Assembly (NCBI GenBank): GCA_017429465.1
Contig: JAFROU010000028.1
Location: 1 to 28,141 of the forward strand
DNA from: Candidatus Saccharimonadota bacterium
Lineage (GTDB): Bacteria > Patescibacteria > Saccharimonadia > Saccharimonadales > Nanosyncoccaceae
Length of the DNA stretch: 28,141 bases
Reading direction: 5' to 3'
Every line of letters begins with the position of its first letter. Position 1 is the stretch's first letter. Below are positions 22,108-28,141 of this stretch, piece by piece. Position numbers and translations under genes: made by a program. Under the pieces are notes generated by a model. It did not search any database. It saw only the letters and a list, made by a program, of their open reading frames with translations, and was not told the origin of the DNA.

Positions 22108-22124
22108 TTACGGACAATCCGTAA
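22108..22124 (-). promoter_or_regulatory. Perfect inverted repeat in the leader of the orphan gene
   Basis: TTACGGA, three-base spacer, TCCGTAA: seven matched bases on each side. It lies about ten bases downstream of the -10 box and ten bases upstream of the AGGAGG, so it could be an operator or an RNA hairpin limiting ribosome access. Confidence 0.5.
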
Positions 22125-22133
22125 GTTATATAT

Positions 22134-22162
22134 TTTATAACATAATTGTCTATTTTTGTCTA
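22134..22162 (-). promoter_or_regulatory. Promoter of the orphan gene at 21761
   Basis: On the minus strand TAGACA (22157-22162), 17-base spacer, TATAAA (22134-22139) preceded by TGT. It begins just after the fusA terminator. Confidence 0.68.
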
Positions 22163-22166
22163 GGAC

Positions 22167-22193
22167 AAAAAATACCCCCTTGTAGGGGGTATT
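22167..22193 (-). terminator. Terminator of fusA
   Basis: On the minus strand AATACCCCCT, loop ACA, AGGGGGTATT and a T tract. It follows the fusA stop at 22205. Confidence 0.93.
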
Positions 22194-22204
22194 TTCGTTT
22201 ATCG

Positions 22205-24304
22205 TTATTTGCTGTTGCGTTTTTCGATAATTTCAGCAGCTACGTTAGGTGGGACTTCCTCGTAGTCGAAGAGCTCCATGGAAGAAGCGGCACGGCCTTG
22301 GGACATACCACGAAGATCGGAAGTATAACCAAAGAGGTTAGCTAATGGACAAAAGGCTTTAATGAGTTTAGCGCCACCGTTTAAATCTTCCATCTCATCA
22401 ACACGGCCACGGCGAGCATTGATATCACCAATAACATCACCCATAAACTCTTCTGGGGTAGTAATTTCTAGCTTCATGATTGGTTCAAGCAATACTGGAC
22501 GAGCTTTCTTGATACCTTCACGGGTAGCAAGAGAACCAGCAAGTTTGAAGGCGAGCTCGGAAGAGTCGACATCGTGATAAGAACCATCGTAAAGGGTAGC
22601 CTTAACGTCGACTACTGGGTAGCCGGCAATCACGCCGCCATTAAGGGTTTCTTCTACACCTTGTTGAACTGGTTTGCGGTATTCTTGTGGAACCACGCCG
22701 CCTTTAATCTGGTCGATAAATTCAAAGCCTTTGCCTGGTTCATTTGGTTCAAATTTAATCCAAACATCACCATACTGGCCACGACCACCAGACTGCTTAA
22801 TGTGCTTACCTTGAGCTTCAGCAGTACCACGAATAGTTTCACGATAGGCAACTTGTGGGGCGCCAGTGTTGGCTTCTACGCCATGCTCGCGTTTGAGACG
22901 ATCAATAATAATCTCTAGATGAAGCTCGCCCATACCAGAAATAATAGTTTGGCCGGTTTCTTCATCGGTGTGAACGCGGAAGGTTGGGTCCTCTTCGGCG
23001 AGTTTAGAAAGACCAATGCCCATCTTTTCCTGGTCGGATTTGGTCTTTGGCTCAACTGCAATAGATACTGGAGGTTCTGGAAATTCGATTGATTCTAGGT
23101 GGATTGGGTGAGCTGGATCACAAATAGTGGTACCAGTAGTACAGTTCTTAAGCCCGACTACTGCGGCAATATCGCCAGCGCAAATCTCGGAAATATCGGT
23201 ACGGTCGTTAGCGAACATACGGACGATACGACCAACGCGCTCACGGTCACCAGTAGTAGCGTTAAGGATGGTGTCACCAGACTTGAGTTTACCAGCATAA
23301 ACACGAATAAAGATTAACTTACCGACGAATGGATCAGTGGCAATCTTGAAAGCGAGAGCGGTAAGAGGCTCATTATTATCAGCCTTGCGGACTACGTTGT
23401 CACCAGTTTTTGGATCAGTACCAACGGTTTGGCCTTGGTCACGGTCAAGTGGGGATGGTAGATAATCAGTCATGAGATCAAGTACTTTCTCAACAATCAC
23501 GCCACGACCATCACCGCCAGTGACTAGGAAGAAATCACCAGCAAGCACGCGCTTCCTAAGAGCGGCTTTTAGTTCAACTTCGGTAATAGACTCTTCACCT
23601 TGGTTGAAGTATTTTTCCATTAATTCTTCGTCAGCTTGAACGGCTTCTTCAACGAGGATAGAACGAGCATTCTTGGCTTTTTCTACCATGTCGGCTGGGA
23701 TTTCGCCAACGGTAAGTTCGTGATCGGCGTAATCTTTGTAGGTATAAGCCTTCATGTCAATAAGGTCGACGACGCCGCAGATATCTTTTTCGAAGCCAAT
23801 TGGAAGGTGGATTGCCACAGCGTTTTTAGAAAGACGTTTGTGAATAGAATCAAGGGATTTGTAAAAATCACCGCCGATTTGATTGATTTTGTTAACAAAG
23901 CAAATGCGAGGAACACCATATTTTGTTGCCTGGCGCCAAACGGTTTCAGACTGAGCTTCAACACCCATTTTACCGTCAAAGACCACTACGGCACCATCGA
24001 GCACGCGAAGCGAACGTTCTACCTCGGCGGTAAAGTCAATGTGACCCGGGGTATCGATAATGTTAATTTGATGACCTTTCCAGTAGACGGTCACAGCAGC
24101 GGAAGTGATTGTGATACCACGTTCCTTTTCCTGCTCCATCCAGTCAGTTTCGGCACCACCAGTACCTCCTTTGACTAGATCGATTTTATGTTTGAGACCG
24201 GTGCGATAAAGAATCGCCTCGGAAGTAGTTGTTTTTCCGGCATCAATATGGGCAATAATACCGATATTGCGGAATTTTGATAGGTCTTTGACTTCATTAG
24301 CCAT
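22205..24304 (-). CDS. fusA: Elongation factor G
   Basis: GTPase that drives translocation and, with RRF, ribosome recycling. 699 residues, full length. G1 is [13 protein letters not shown], switch I ends [15 protein letters not shown]3 is [13 protein letters not shown]4 is NKIN (canonical NKMD is varied). Domain II and the later domains are complete: [31 protein letters not shown], and the C-terminal [20 protein letters not shown] and [22 protein letters not shown] precedes the ATG. No rpsL or rpsG stands upstream (gatB is there), so the classical str operon is broken. A promoter in 24305-24389 is expected, but only weak AT-rich candidates are visible. Confidence 0.98.
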   Translation of the reverse strand: MANEVKDLSKFRNIGIIAHIDAGKTTTSEAILYRTGLKHKIDLVKGGTGGAETDWMEQEKERGITITSAAVTVYWKGHQINIIDTPGHIDFTAEVERSLRVLDGAVVVFDGKMGVEAQSETVWRQATKYGVPRICFVNKINQIGGDFYKSLDSIHKRLSKNAVAIHLPIGFEKDICGVVDLIDMKAYTYKDYADHELTVGEIPADMVEKAKNARSILVEEAVQADEELMEKYFNQGEESITEVELKAALRKRVLAGDFFLVTGGDGRGVIVEKVLDLMTDYLPSPLDRDQGQTVGTDPKTGDNVVRKADNNEPLTALAFKIATDPFVGKLIFIRVYAGKLKSGDTILNATTGDRERVGRIVRMFANDRTDISEICAGDIAAVVGLKNCTTGTTICDPAHPIHLESIEFPEPPVSIAVEPKTKSDQEKMGIGLSKLAEEDPTFRVHTDEETGQTIISGMGELHLEIIIDRLKREHGVEANTGAPQVAYRETIRGTAEAQGKHIKQSGGRGQYGDVWIKFEPNEPGKGFEFIDQIKGGVVPQEYRKPVQQGVEETLNGGVIAGYPVVDVKATLYDGSYHDVDSSELAFKLAGSLATREGIKKARPVLLEPIMKLEITTPEEFMGDVIGDINARRGRVDEMEDLNGGAKLIKAFCPLANLFGYTSDLRGMSQGRAASSMELFDYEEVPPNVAAEIIEKRNSK

Positions 24305-24389
24305 GGTATTCCTTGATTTGTTCCTTAATTTTTACAATAAAAAATAGACTTGTTATATTTTATCACAATAATTATGTTTTGGGTAGGGG

Positions 24390-25805
24390 TTATTTCAGTT
24401 TACGACGTAAAATTTGCTGAACGGCGGATGGATTGGCTTTACCTTGGCTGGCTTTCATGACTTGACCAACTAAGAAACCGATTACTTTTTCTTGACCAGC
24501 CTTAAAATCAGCCTGAGCTTGCTGGGTTTCTGGTTTAGCTAGAACCTCGTCAACGATAGCTTCAAGTGCACCTAGGTCATTTTCCTGTAGGACATTCAAC
24601 TCTTTAGCAATAGCACGGGTGTCTTTATAATGCATTTCTTTATCAAAGAATTTAAGAAAGACCTCTTTGGCTCCAGTACTAGATAGTTCATTCTTTTCAG
24701 TCATTTCGACAAGATCATTAAGCTGATTAGCGGAAGGTAGCTCGTCATTAAGTAAGCTAGCATTTTCTTCAGCCAACAACACGCTGGCAAACCAGTTAGC
24801 AACTTTCTGCACGGCTTTTTGATCTTTTAGCTCTGCTAATTTTGTCATGAGCTGTGGGTAGTCAAGCAACACTTCAAGCGTGTCGTTTGGAATGGTGCCG
24901 CTAAATCTCTTGCGATAGTCATTTGGAAGTAGTGGTAAATTAGCTTTTTCGTCTTCAATCATTTTTGGGTCAAGATTTAGTGGTGGCAAATCTGGTTCTG
25001 GCATATAACGGTAGTCCTGAGCCTCTTCCTTGCTGCGCTGAGCGGTAGTTTCGCCAGTGGCGTCATTCCAGCCGCGCGTTTCCTGCTTCACTTTTTCTCC
25101 TTTATCGAGAATCTTGGACTGGCGTTTGTATTCATACTCTACAGCCCGTTCAACGGAACGGAAAGAGTTAAGGTTTTTGATTTCAGCACGGGTACCAAGT
25201 TTTTTACTACCCTCTGGAGCAAGTGAAATATTCACGTCAAAGCGCATATTGCCATTGTAAAGATCTCCGTAAGTAACACCGGCAAAAACCATCGCGCGCC
25301 AAAGCTCCTTACAATAATCATGTGCTTGTTTGGCGGAATGCATATCTGGCATAGAAACGATCTCAATTAGTGGTGTATCAACACGATTGAGGTCAACTAA
25401 CGAATATGAGCCAAAGTGGCTGAGCTTTCCGGCGTCACCCTCGAGGTGGGCATGTTCAATTCTAACTTTGTATCCGTCTGGTAACGTAATATAGCCGGCA
25501 CCAATAATTGGGTGATAGAACTGAGTAATCTGATAGCCTTTCGGAGAATCTGGGTAGAAATAGTGTTTGCGATCAAAACGAGATTTAGCATTAATGATTG
25601 AATTCATCGCGTGGCCAGCTCTAACCGCCAAACGCACAGCGCCACCGTTAAGACGTGGCAACATGCCAGGAAGTGCATAATCAACTGGCGAAACGCAGCT
25701 ATTTGGTTCTTTACCGCGCGCATCGTTATCAACTTCACTAAAGAGTTTAGTTTTAGTAGCAAGCTGGACGTGGCATTCAATACCGATAGTAATTTCGTAC
25801 TTCAT
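24390..25805 (-). CDS. gatB: Asp-tRNA(Asn)/Glu-tRNA(Gln) amidotransferase subunit B
   Basis: GatB binds the mischarged tRNA and activates the side-chain carboxylate in the GatCAB complex. 471 residues with the family's start YEITIGIECHVQLATKTKLFS, the signature SRFDRKHYFYPDSPKGYQITQ, GDLYNGNMRFDVNIS, EIKNLNSFRSVERAVEYEY and DYRYMPEPDLPPL. The C-terminal helical and YqeY-like tail follows, ending AVQQILRRKLK. The ATG shares one base with the stop of the HEPN-like gene (TAATG). Last gene of gatC-gatA-HEPN-gatB. The order differs from the common gatCAB by one inserted gene. Confidence 0.97.
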   Translation of the reverse strand: MKYEITIGIECHVQLATKTKLFSEVDNDARGKEPNSCVSPVDYALPGMLPRLNGGAVRLAVRAGHAMNSIINAKSRFDRKHYFYPDSPKGYQITQFYHPIIGAGYITLPDGYKVRIEHAHLEGDAGKLSHFGSYSLVDLNRVDTPLIEIVSMPDMHSAKQAHDYCKELWRAMVFAGVTYGDLYNGNMRFDVNISLAPEGSKKLGTRAEIKNLNSFRSVERAVEYEYKRQSKILDKGEKVKQETRGWNDATGETTAQRSKEEAQDYRYMPEPDLPPLNLDPKMIEDEKANLPLLPNDYRKRFSGTIPNDTLEVLLDYPQLMTKLAELKDQKAVQKVANWFASVLLAEENASLLNDELPSANQLNDLVEMTEKNELSSTGAKEVFLKFFDKEMHYKDTRAIAKELNVLQENDLGALEAIVDEVLAKPETQQAQADFKAGQEKVIGFLVGQVMKASQGKANPSAVQQILRRKLK

Positions 25806-26224
25806 TAGATGGCTCCTAAATCTTTAAGTGCTTGTTTATAGACGGCTAGTGCGTGCCTGGCTTGGTTGTATTCAAGGTTAAAACCATGCTCGTGAGCAAT
25901 TTGATTGCGTAGTTTATGCGCATGCCAAACAGAATTAAGTTGTGAAAACTTACCTCCGGTATGTTTAAGGCGGTCTCCCATAGTCTTACCAGATGCGCCC
26001 ATTTCGCAAAGGGCTTTATCGAGCAATTTATCGGCTTCAACCACGCACATGTTGTATGATTGGCGATTTTCTTTGACTAGTGAATTTTCAATTGAAAGAA
26101 AGTCGGTTTGATATTCTGCAACATCAAAGGTGTAGCCACGTTTTTGTGTCATCAAAATCGCCACGAAGATAAAAATCCCGACGACGATGATAGCAATTAA
26201 TAAACTGACAACTGACCAATCCAT
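25805..26224 (-). CDS. Membrane-anchored HEPN-like protein inside the gat operon
   Basis: A 139-residue protein with one N-terminal membrane helix (about residues 5-25, VVSLLIAIIVVGIFIFVAIL) and a cytoplasmic helical domain. The domain has EADKLLDKALCEMGASGKTMGDRL and WHAHKLRNQIAHEHGF, where LRNQIAHE fits the R-x4-H motif of HEPN domains, several of which are RNases. Other HEPN domains are inactive scaffolds, so nuclease activity is not shown. Start and stop each share one base with the neighbours (TAATG with gatA, TAATG with gatB), so it is made in step with the amidotransferase. Its link to GatCAB is unknown; anchoring or RNA handling is a guess. Confidence 0.78.
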   Translation of the reverse strand: MDWSVVSLLIAIIVVGIFIFVAILMTQKRGYTFDVAEYQTDFLSIENSLVKENRQSYNMCVVEADKLLDKALCEMGASGKTMGDRLKHTGGKFSQLNSVWHAHKLRNQIAHEHGFNLEYNQARHALAVYKQALKDLGAI

Positions 26225-27597
26225 TAGGCAAGCTCCTTTGCAAATTCAATGAGAGCTTTATCACTACGGCGTGGGCCAATCAACTGCAAACCAATCGGTA
26301 GACCAGTCTTGGTTTTACCGGCTGGAATAGCTAGAGCTGGCACACCGGCAAGGTTAGTTGGCGTAGACATCACATCTTCTAGATACATCGCAACTGGGTC
26401 ACCGACTTTTTCGCCAAGTTTAAAGGCTGGGTTTGGTGAAACTGGGGTCAGAATGTAATCACATTTTTGAAAAGCCTTTTCGTATTCTTGAATAATCAAG
26501 GTGCGAGCTTTTTGAGCTTTTAAATAGTATGCGTCATAAAAACCGCTTGAAAGTACAAAGTTGCCAATCATGATACGGCGTTTGTTTTCTGGCATAAAGC
26601 CTTCGCTTCTGGTATTAGAAAAGAGCGCATCAAGGTTTTTAGAATCTTTTGAGCGGAAACCGTAGCGAATACCATCATAACGTGAAAGGTTAGAGGCAAC
26701 TTCGGCTGGGACCACAATATAATACACGGCCAGCGCGTATTTCAAGGTTGGCATATCTAGCTCAACAACTTTGTAACCTTTCTTCTTTAAATCTTCCACT
26801 TTTTGCTTTAAAGCGGCACGGATTTCTGGTGCGACCGCGTCATTATCAAAGTCTTTAATCAAACCCACGACAGCGTCTTTTTTGGCACCCTTACTGTCTT
26901 TGTAATAATCTGGAAGCGTGGTTAGATCATATGGATCTTGGCCAGCGGTAATTTCCATCAAAAGGTCCATATCTTCTGGAGTTTTAGTAAAATAACCAAT
27001 GCAATCCGTACTTGAAGCCATCGCAACTACGCCATAACGAGAGGTAGCACCATAGGTTGGTTTAAGGCCATAGATACCGTTAAATGAGGCTGGCTGACGG
27101 ATGGAGCCACCAGTGTCAGAACCAGTAGCAAATTCGACAATATCAAGCGCTACAGCCACTGCTGAACCACCAGATGAGCCGCCGGCGACACGCTCAGTAT
27201 CGGCAGAGTTTAGGGTCGGACCATAGTAAGAGTTTTCGGTAGATGAACCATGAGCAAAAGCATCAAGATTGGCGTTGCCAATAACAATTGCTCCTTCGGC
27301 TTCTAGCTTTTTAACCACGGTGGCGGTAACAGGGCTTCTAAATGGTTCGAGGATTTTAGCAGAAGCAGTCGTAATACTGCCCTTATGGAGAAAGTTGTCT
27401 TTAATCACAAATGGTGCACCAGCTAGACGGCCAGCATCTTCGCCTTTTTTAATCTTCTCATCAATTTCAGCAGCACGCTTTAAGGCTTCTTCTTCGCATA
27501 AGGACACAAATATATTGTAGTTTTCAAACTGTTTAGCCTTCTTTAAAGCGTCTTTAACGAGTTGAGTAGCAGTGACGGTTTTATTCGCAGTTTTCAT
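26224..27597 (-). CDS. gatA: Asp-tRNA(Asn)/Glu-tRNA(Gln) amidotransferase subunit A
   Basis: Amidase that releases ammonia from glutamine for transfer to mischarged tRNA by GatB. 457 residues of the amidase-signature family. The catalytic Ser-cisSer-Lys set is visible: Lys in PFVIKDNF, the GGSSGGSAVAVA segment, and GSDTGGSIRQPASF. The glutaminase-type C-terminus contains GFYDAYYLKAQKAR, ILTPVSPNPAF and GLPIGLQLIGPRRSD. The start follows the gatC stop by a single base and the stop overlaps the HEPN-like gene. The protein may be a few residues shorter at the C-terminus than typical GatA. Confidence 0.97.
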   Translation of the reverse strand: MKTANKTVTATQLVKDALKKAKQFENYNIFVSLCEEEALKRAAEIDEKIKKGEDAGRLAGAPFVIKDNFLHKGSITTASAKILEPFRSPVTATVVKKLEAEGAIVIGNANLDAFAHGSSTENSYYGPTLNSADTERVAGGSSGGSAVAVALDIVEFATGSDTGGSIRQPASFNGIYGLKPTYGATSRYGVVAMASSTDCIGYFTKTPEDMDLLMEITAGQDPYDLTTLPDYYKDSKGAKKDAVVGLIKDFDNDAVAPEIRAALKQKVEDLKKKGYKVVELDMPTLKYALAVYYIVVPAEVASNLSRYDGIRYGFRSKDSKNLDALFSNTRSEGFMPENKRRIMIGNFVLSSGFYDAYYLKAQKARTLIIQEYEKAFQKCDYILTPVSPNPAFKLGEKVGDPVAMYLEDVMSTPTNLAGVPALAIPAGKTKTGLPIGLQLIGPRRSDKALIEFAKELA

Positions 27598-27598
27598 C

Positions 27599-27886
27599 TT
27601 ACAACACCTTTGGTACTTTAATTTGATGATCTTCTTCTTCGGCAGTTAAGGCGAGCAGGGCTTCGCGGTCAGCTTCTTGGGGCTGGATATCATCTTCACG
27701 CCAGACGTTTTCCATTTCAAAAACTTGGTAAGTTGGCTCCACGCCCGAAACATCAAGCTCGTCAAGTTGAGAAATATATTTAATAATGTTTTTTAAGTCT
27801 TTACCTAGCGAATCCATTTCTTCATCGGACAACGAAAAATCGGAAAGCTTAGCCAAATGTTTGATATCCTCGTGTGTAATTTCCAT
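27599..27886 (-). CDS. gatC: Asp-tRNA(Asn)/Glu-tRNA(Gln) amidotransferase subunit C
   Basis: Small subunit that stabilises the GatA-GatB interface. 95 residues, the usual length, with ITHEDIKHLAKLSDFSLSDE, LKNIIKYISQLDELDVSGV and EPTYQVFEMENVWREDD matching the family. It heads the operon. The ATG lies seven bases after a perfect TATAAT that overlaps the gap behind uvrB, and no ribosome binding site is visible, so leaderless translation is likely. Confidence 0.96.
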   Translation of the reverse strand: MEITHEDIKHLAKLSDFSLSDEEMDSLGKDLKNIIKYISQLDELDVSGVEPTYQVFEMENVWREDDIQPQEADREALLALTAEEEDHQIKVPKVL

Positions 27887-27893
27887 CTGATAT

Positions 27894-27899
27894 ATTATA
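27894..27899 (-). promoter_or_regulatory. Leaderless promoter of the gat operon
   Basis: TATAAT on the minus strand, seven bases before the gatC ATG and seven bases after the uvrB stop. No matching -35 is seen, and the -35 region would lie within uvrB coding sequence. Confidence 0.72.
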
Positions 27900-27906
27900 C
27901 CATGAA

Positions 27907-28141
27907 TTAGTTTTGTTCGCCTTTGATTTTGGCAATTTCATCACGTAAAAAGGCCGCACGTTCAAACTCGAGATTGGCAGCTGCTAGCTGCATTTCAGAA
28001 GTAAGTTGTTTAATCAGGGCAGGGATATCTTCTTTTGGTATGCGTTTAAGATCAAGTTTGGTTTCAATGTTCTTTTCTGGGATGATAGCGCGGAGACCTA
28101 CGCTAACTTCCTTAGAGATTGATTGTGGGGTAATGTGGTGC
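27907..28141 (-). CDS. uvrB: UvrB, C-terminal end (cut by window edge)
   Basis: UvrB is the damage-verifying helicase of the UvrABC excision nuclease. Only about 77 C-terminal residues are present; the frame was read on the minus strand from the right edge to the TAA at 27907-27909. It begins HHITPQSISKEV, the family's HxITPxxIxKxI segment after the helicase core, and ends with a UVR motif (IKQLTSEMQLAAANLEFERA then AFLRDEIAKIKGEQN) that binds UvrC. A linker of about 35 residues lies between. The gat operon promoter starts directly behind the stop. Confidence 0.92.
   Translation of the reverse strand, partial: HHITPQSISKEVSVGLRAIIPEKNIETKLDLKRIPKEDIPALIKQLTSEMQLAAANLEFERAAFLRDEIAKIKGEQN

Noticed and set aside
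23636..24178. 180-codon plus-strand frame opposite fusA
   Set aside because: Shadow of EF-G codons; composition is typical of antisense reading and there is no start signal.
1..28141. Mobile elements, CRISPR arrays, tRNA or rRNA genes
   Set aside because: No transposase or integrase motifs, no regularly spaced repeats, no long terminal inverted repeats and no tRNA cloverleaf or rRNA core were recognised on either strand.

Overview
The window reads as chromosomal sequence from a Patescibacteria/CPR bacterium, most likely Candidatus Saccharibacteria (TM7). This is inferred from gene content and style, not from a database search. The protein families are recognisable but divergent. The DNA is moderately AT-rich, genes are tightly packed with many TAATG and ATGA start/stop overlaps, FemAB-type ligases are present, and several genes appear to be transcribed without leaders. 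TGA is used as a stop (for example the Mur ligase and the PLP-FemAB fusion end in TGA), so the Gracilibacteria code is not in use. Nearly all genes lie on the minus strand. No tRNA, rRNA, CRISPR array, IS element or integrase was seen, and no gene-free stretch exceeds about 300 bases.

Layout from left to right. (1) 1-1732, minus strand, transcribed rpmF-like, nusB, NUDIX, rnc (cut by the window edge). (2) 1801-3255, plus strand: two small promoter-bearing units, a pair of related Cys-rich small proteins and a BspA-type leucine-rich-repeat protein, each closed by a hairpin terminator. (3) 3259-10441: leuS and a TsaC/Sua5-family gene (minus), a divergent SpoU methyltransferase (plus), then dnaE (minus), which converges on the methyltransferase. 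(4) 10491-14222, minus: an L,D-transpeptidase, a YtxH-like protein, a small membrane protein, galU, and two tandem HdeD-like membrane proteins. (5) 14329-19392, minus: a tightly coupled four-gene operon of a Mur-ligase-like protein, an alpha/beta hydrolase, a PLP-enzyme::FemAB fusion and a stand-alone FemAB ligase. (6) 19422-24304: rpsJ, tuf and fusA on the minus strand, with one orphan gene placed at each junction (plus strand 20006-20371, minus strand 21761-22084). (7) 24390-28141, minus: gatC, gatA, a membrane-anchored HEPN-like protein and gatB, preceded by the 3' end of uvrB.

How the genes work together: the translation group (rnc, nusB, L32-like, leuS, TsaC, SpoU, S10, EF-Tu, EF-G, GatCAB) supplies ribosomes and charged tRNA. 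FemAB enzymes use aminoacyl-tRNA to build peptide branches on peptidoglycan precursors, and the L,D-transpeptidase and Mur-like ligase also act on the wall, so the middle of the window is largely about envelope construction. The most unusual items are the PLP-FemAB fusion and its operon, the Cys-rich paralog pair, the L32-like protein with a metallothionein-like tail, and five start codons sitting 6-7 bases downstream of a -10 box.
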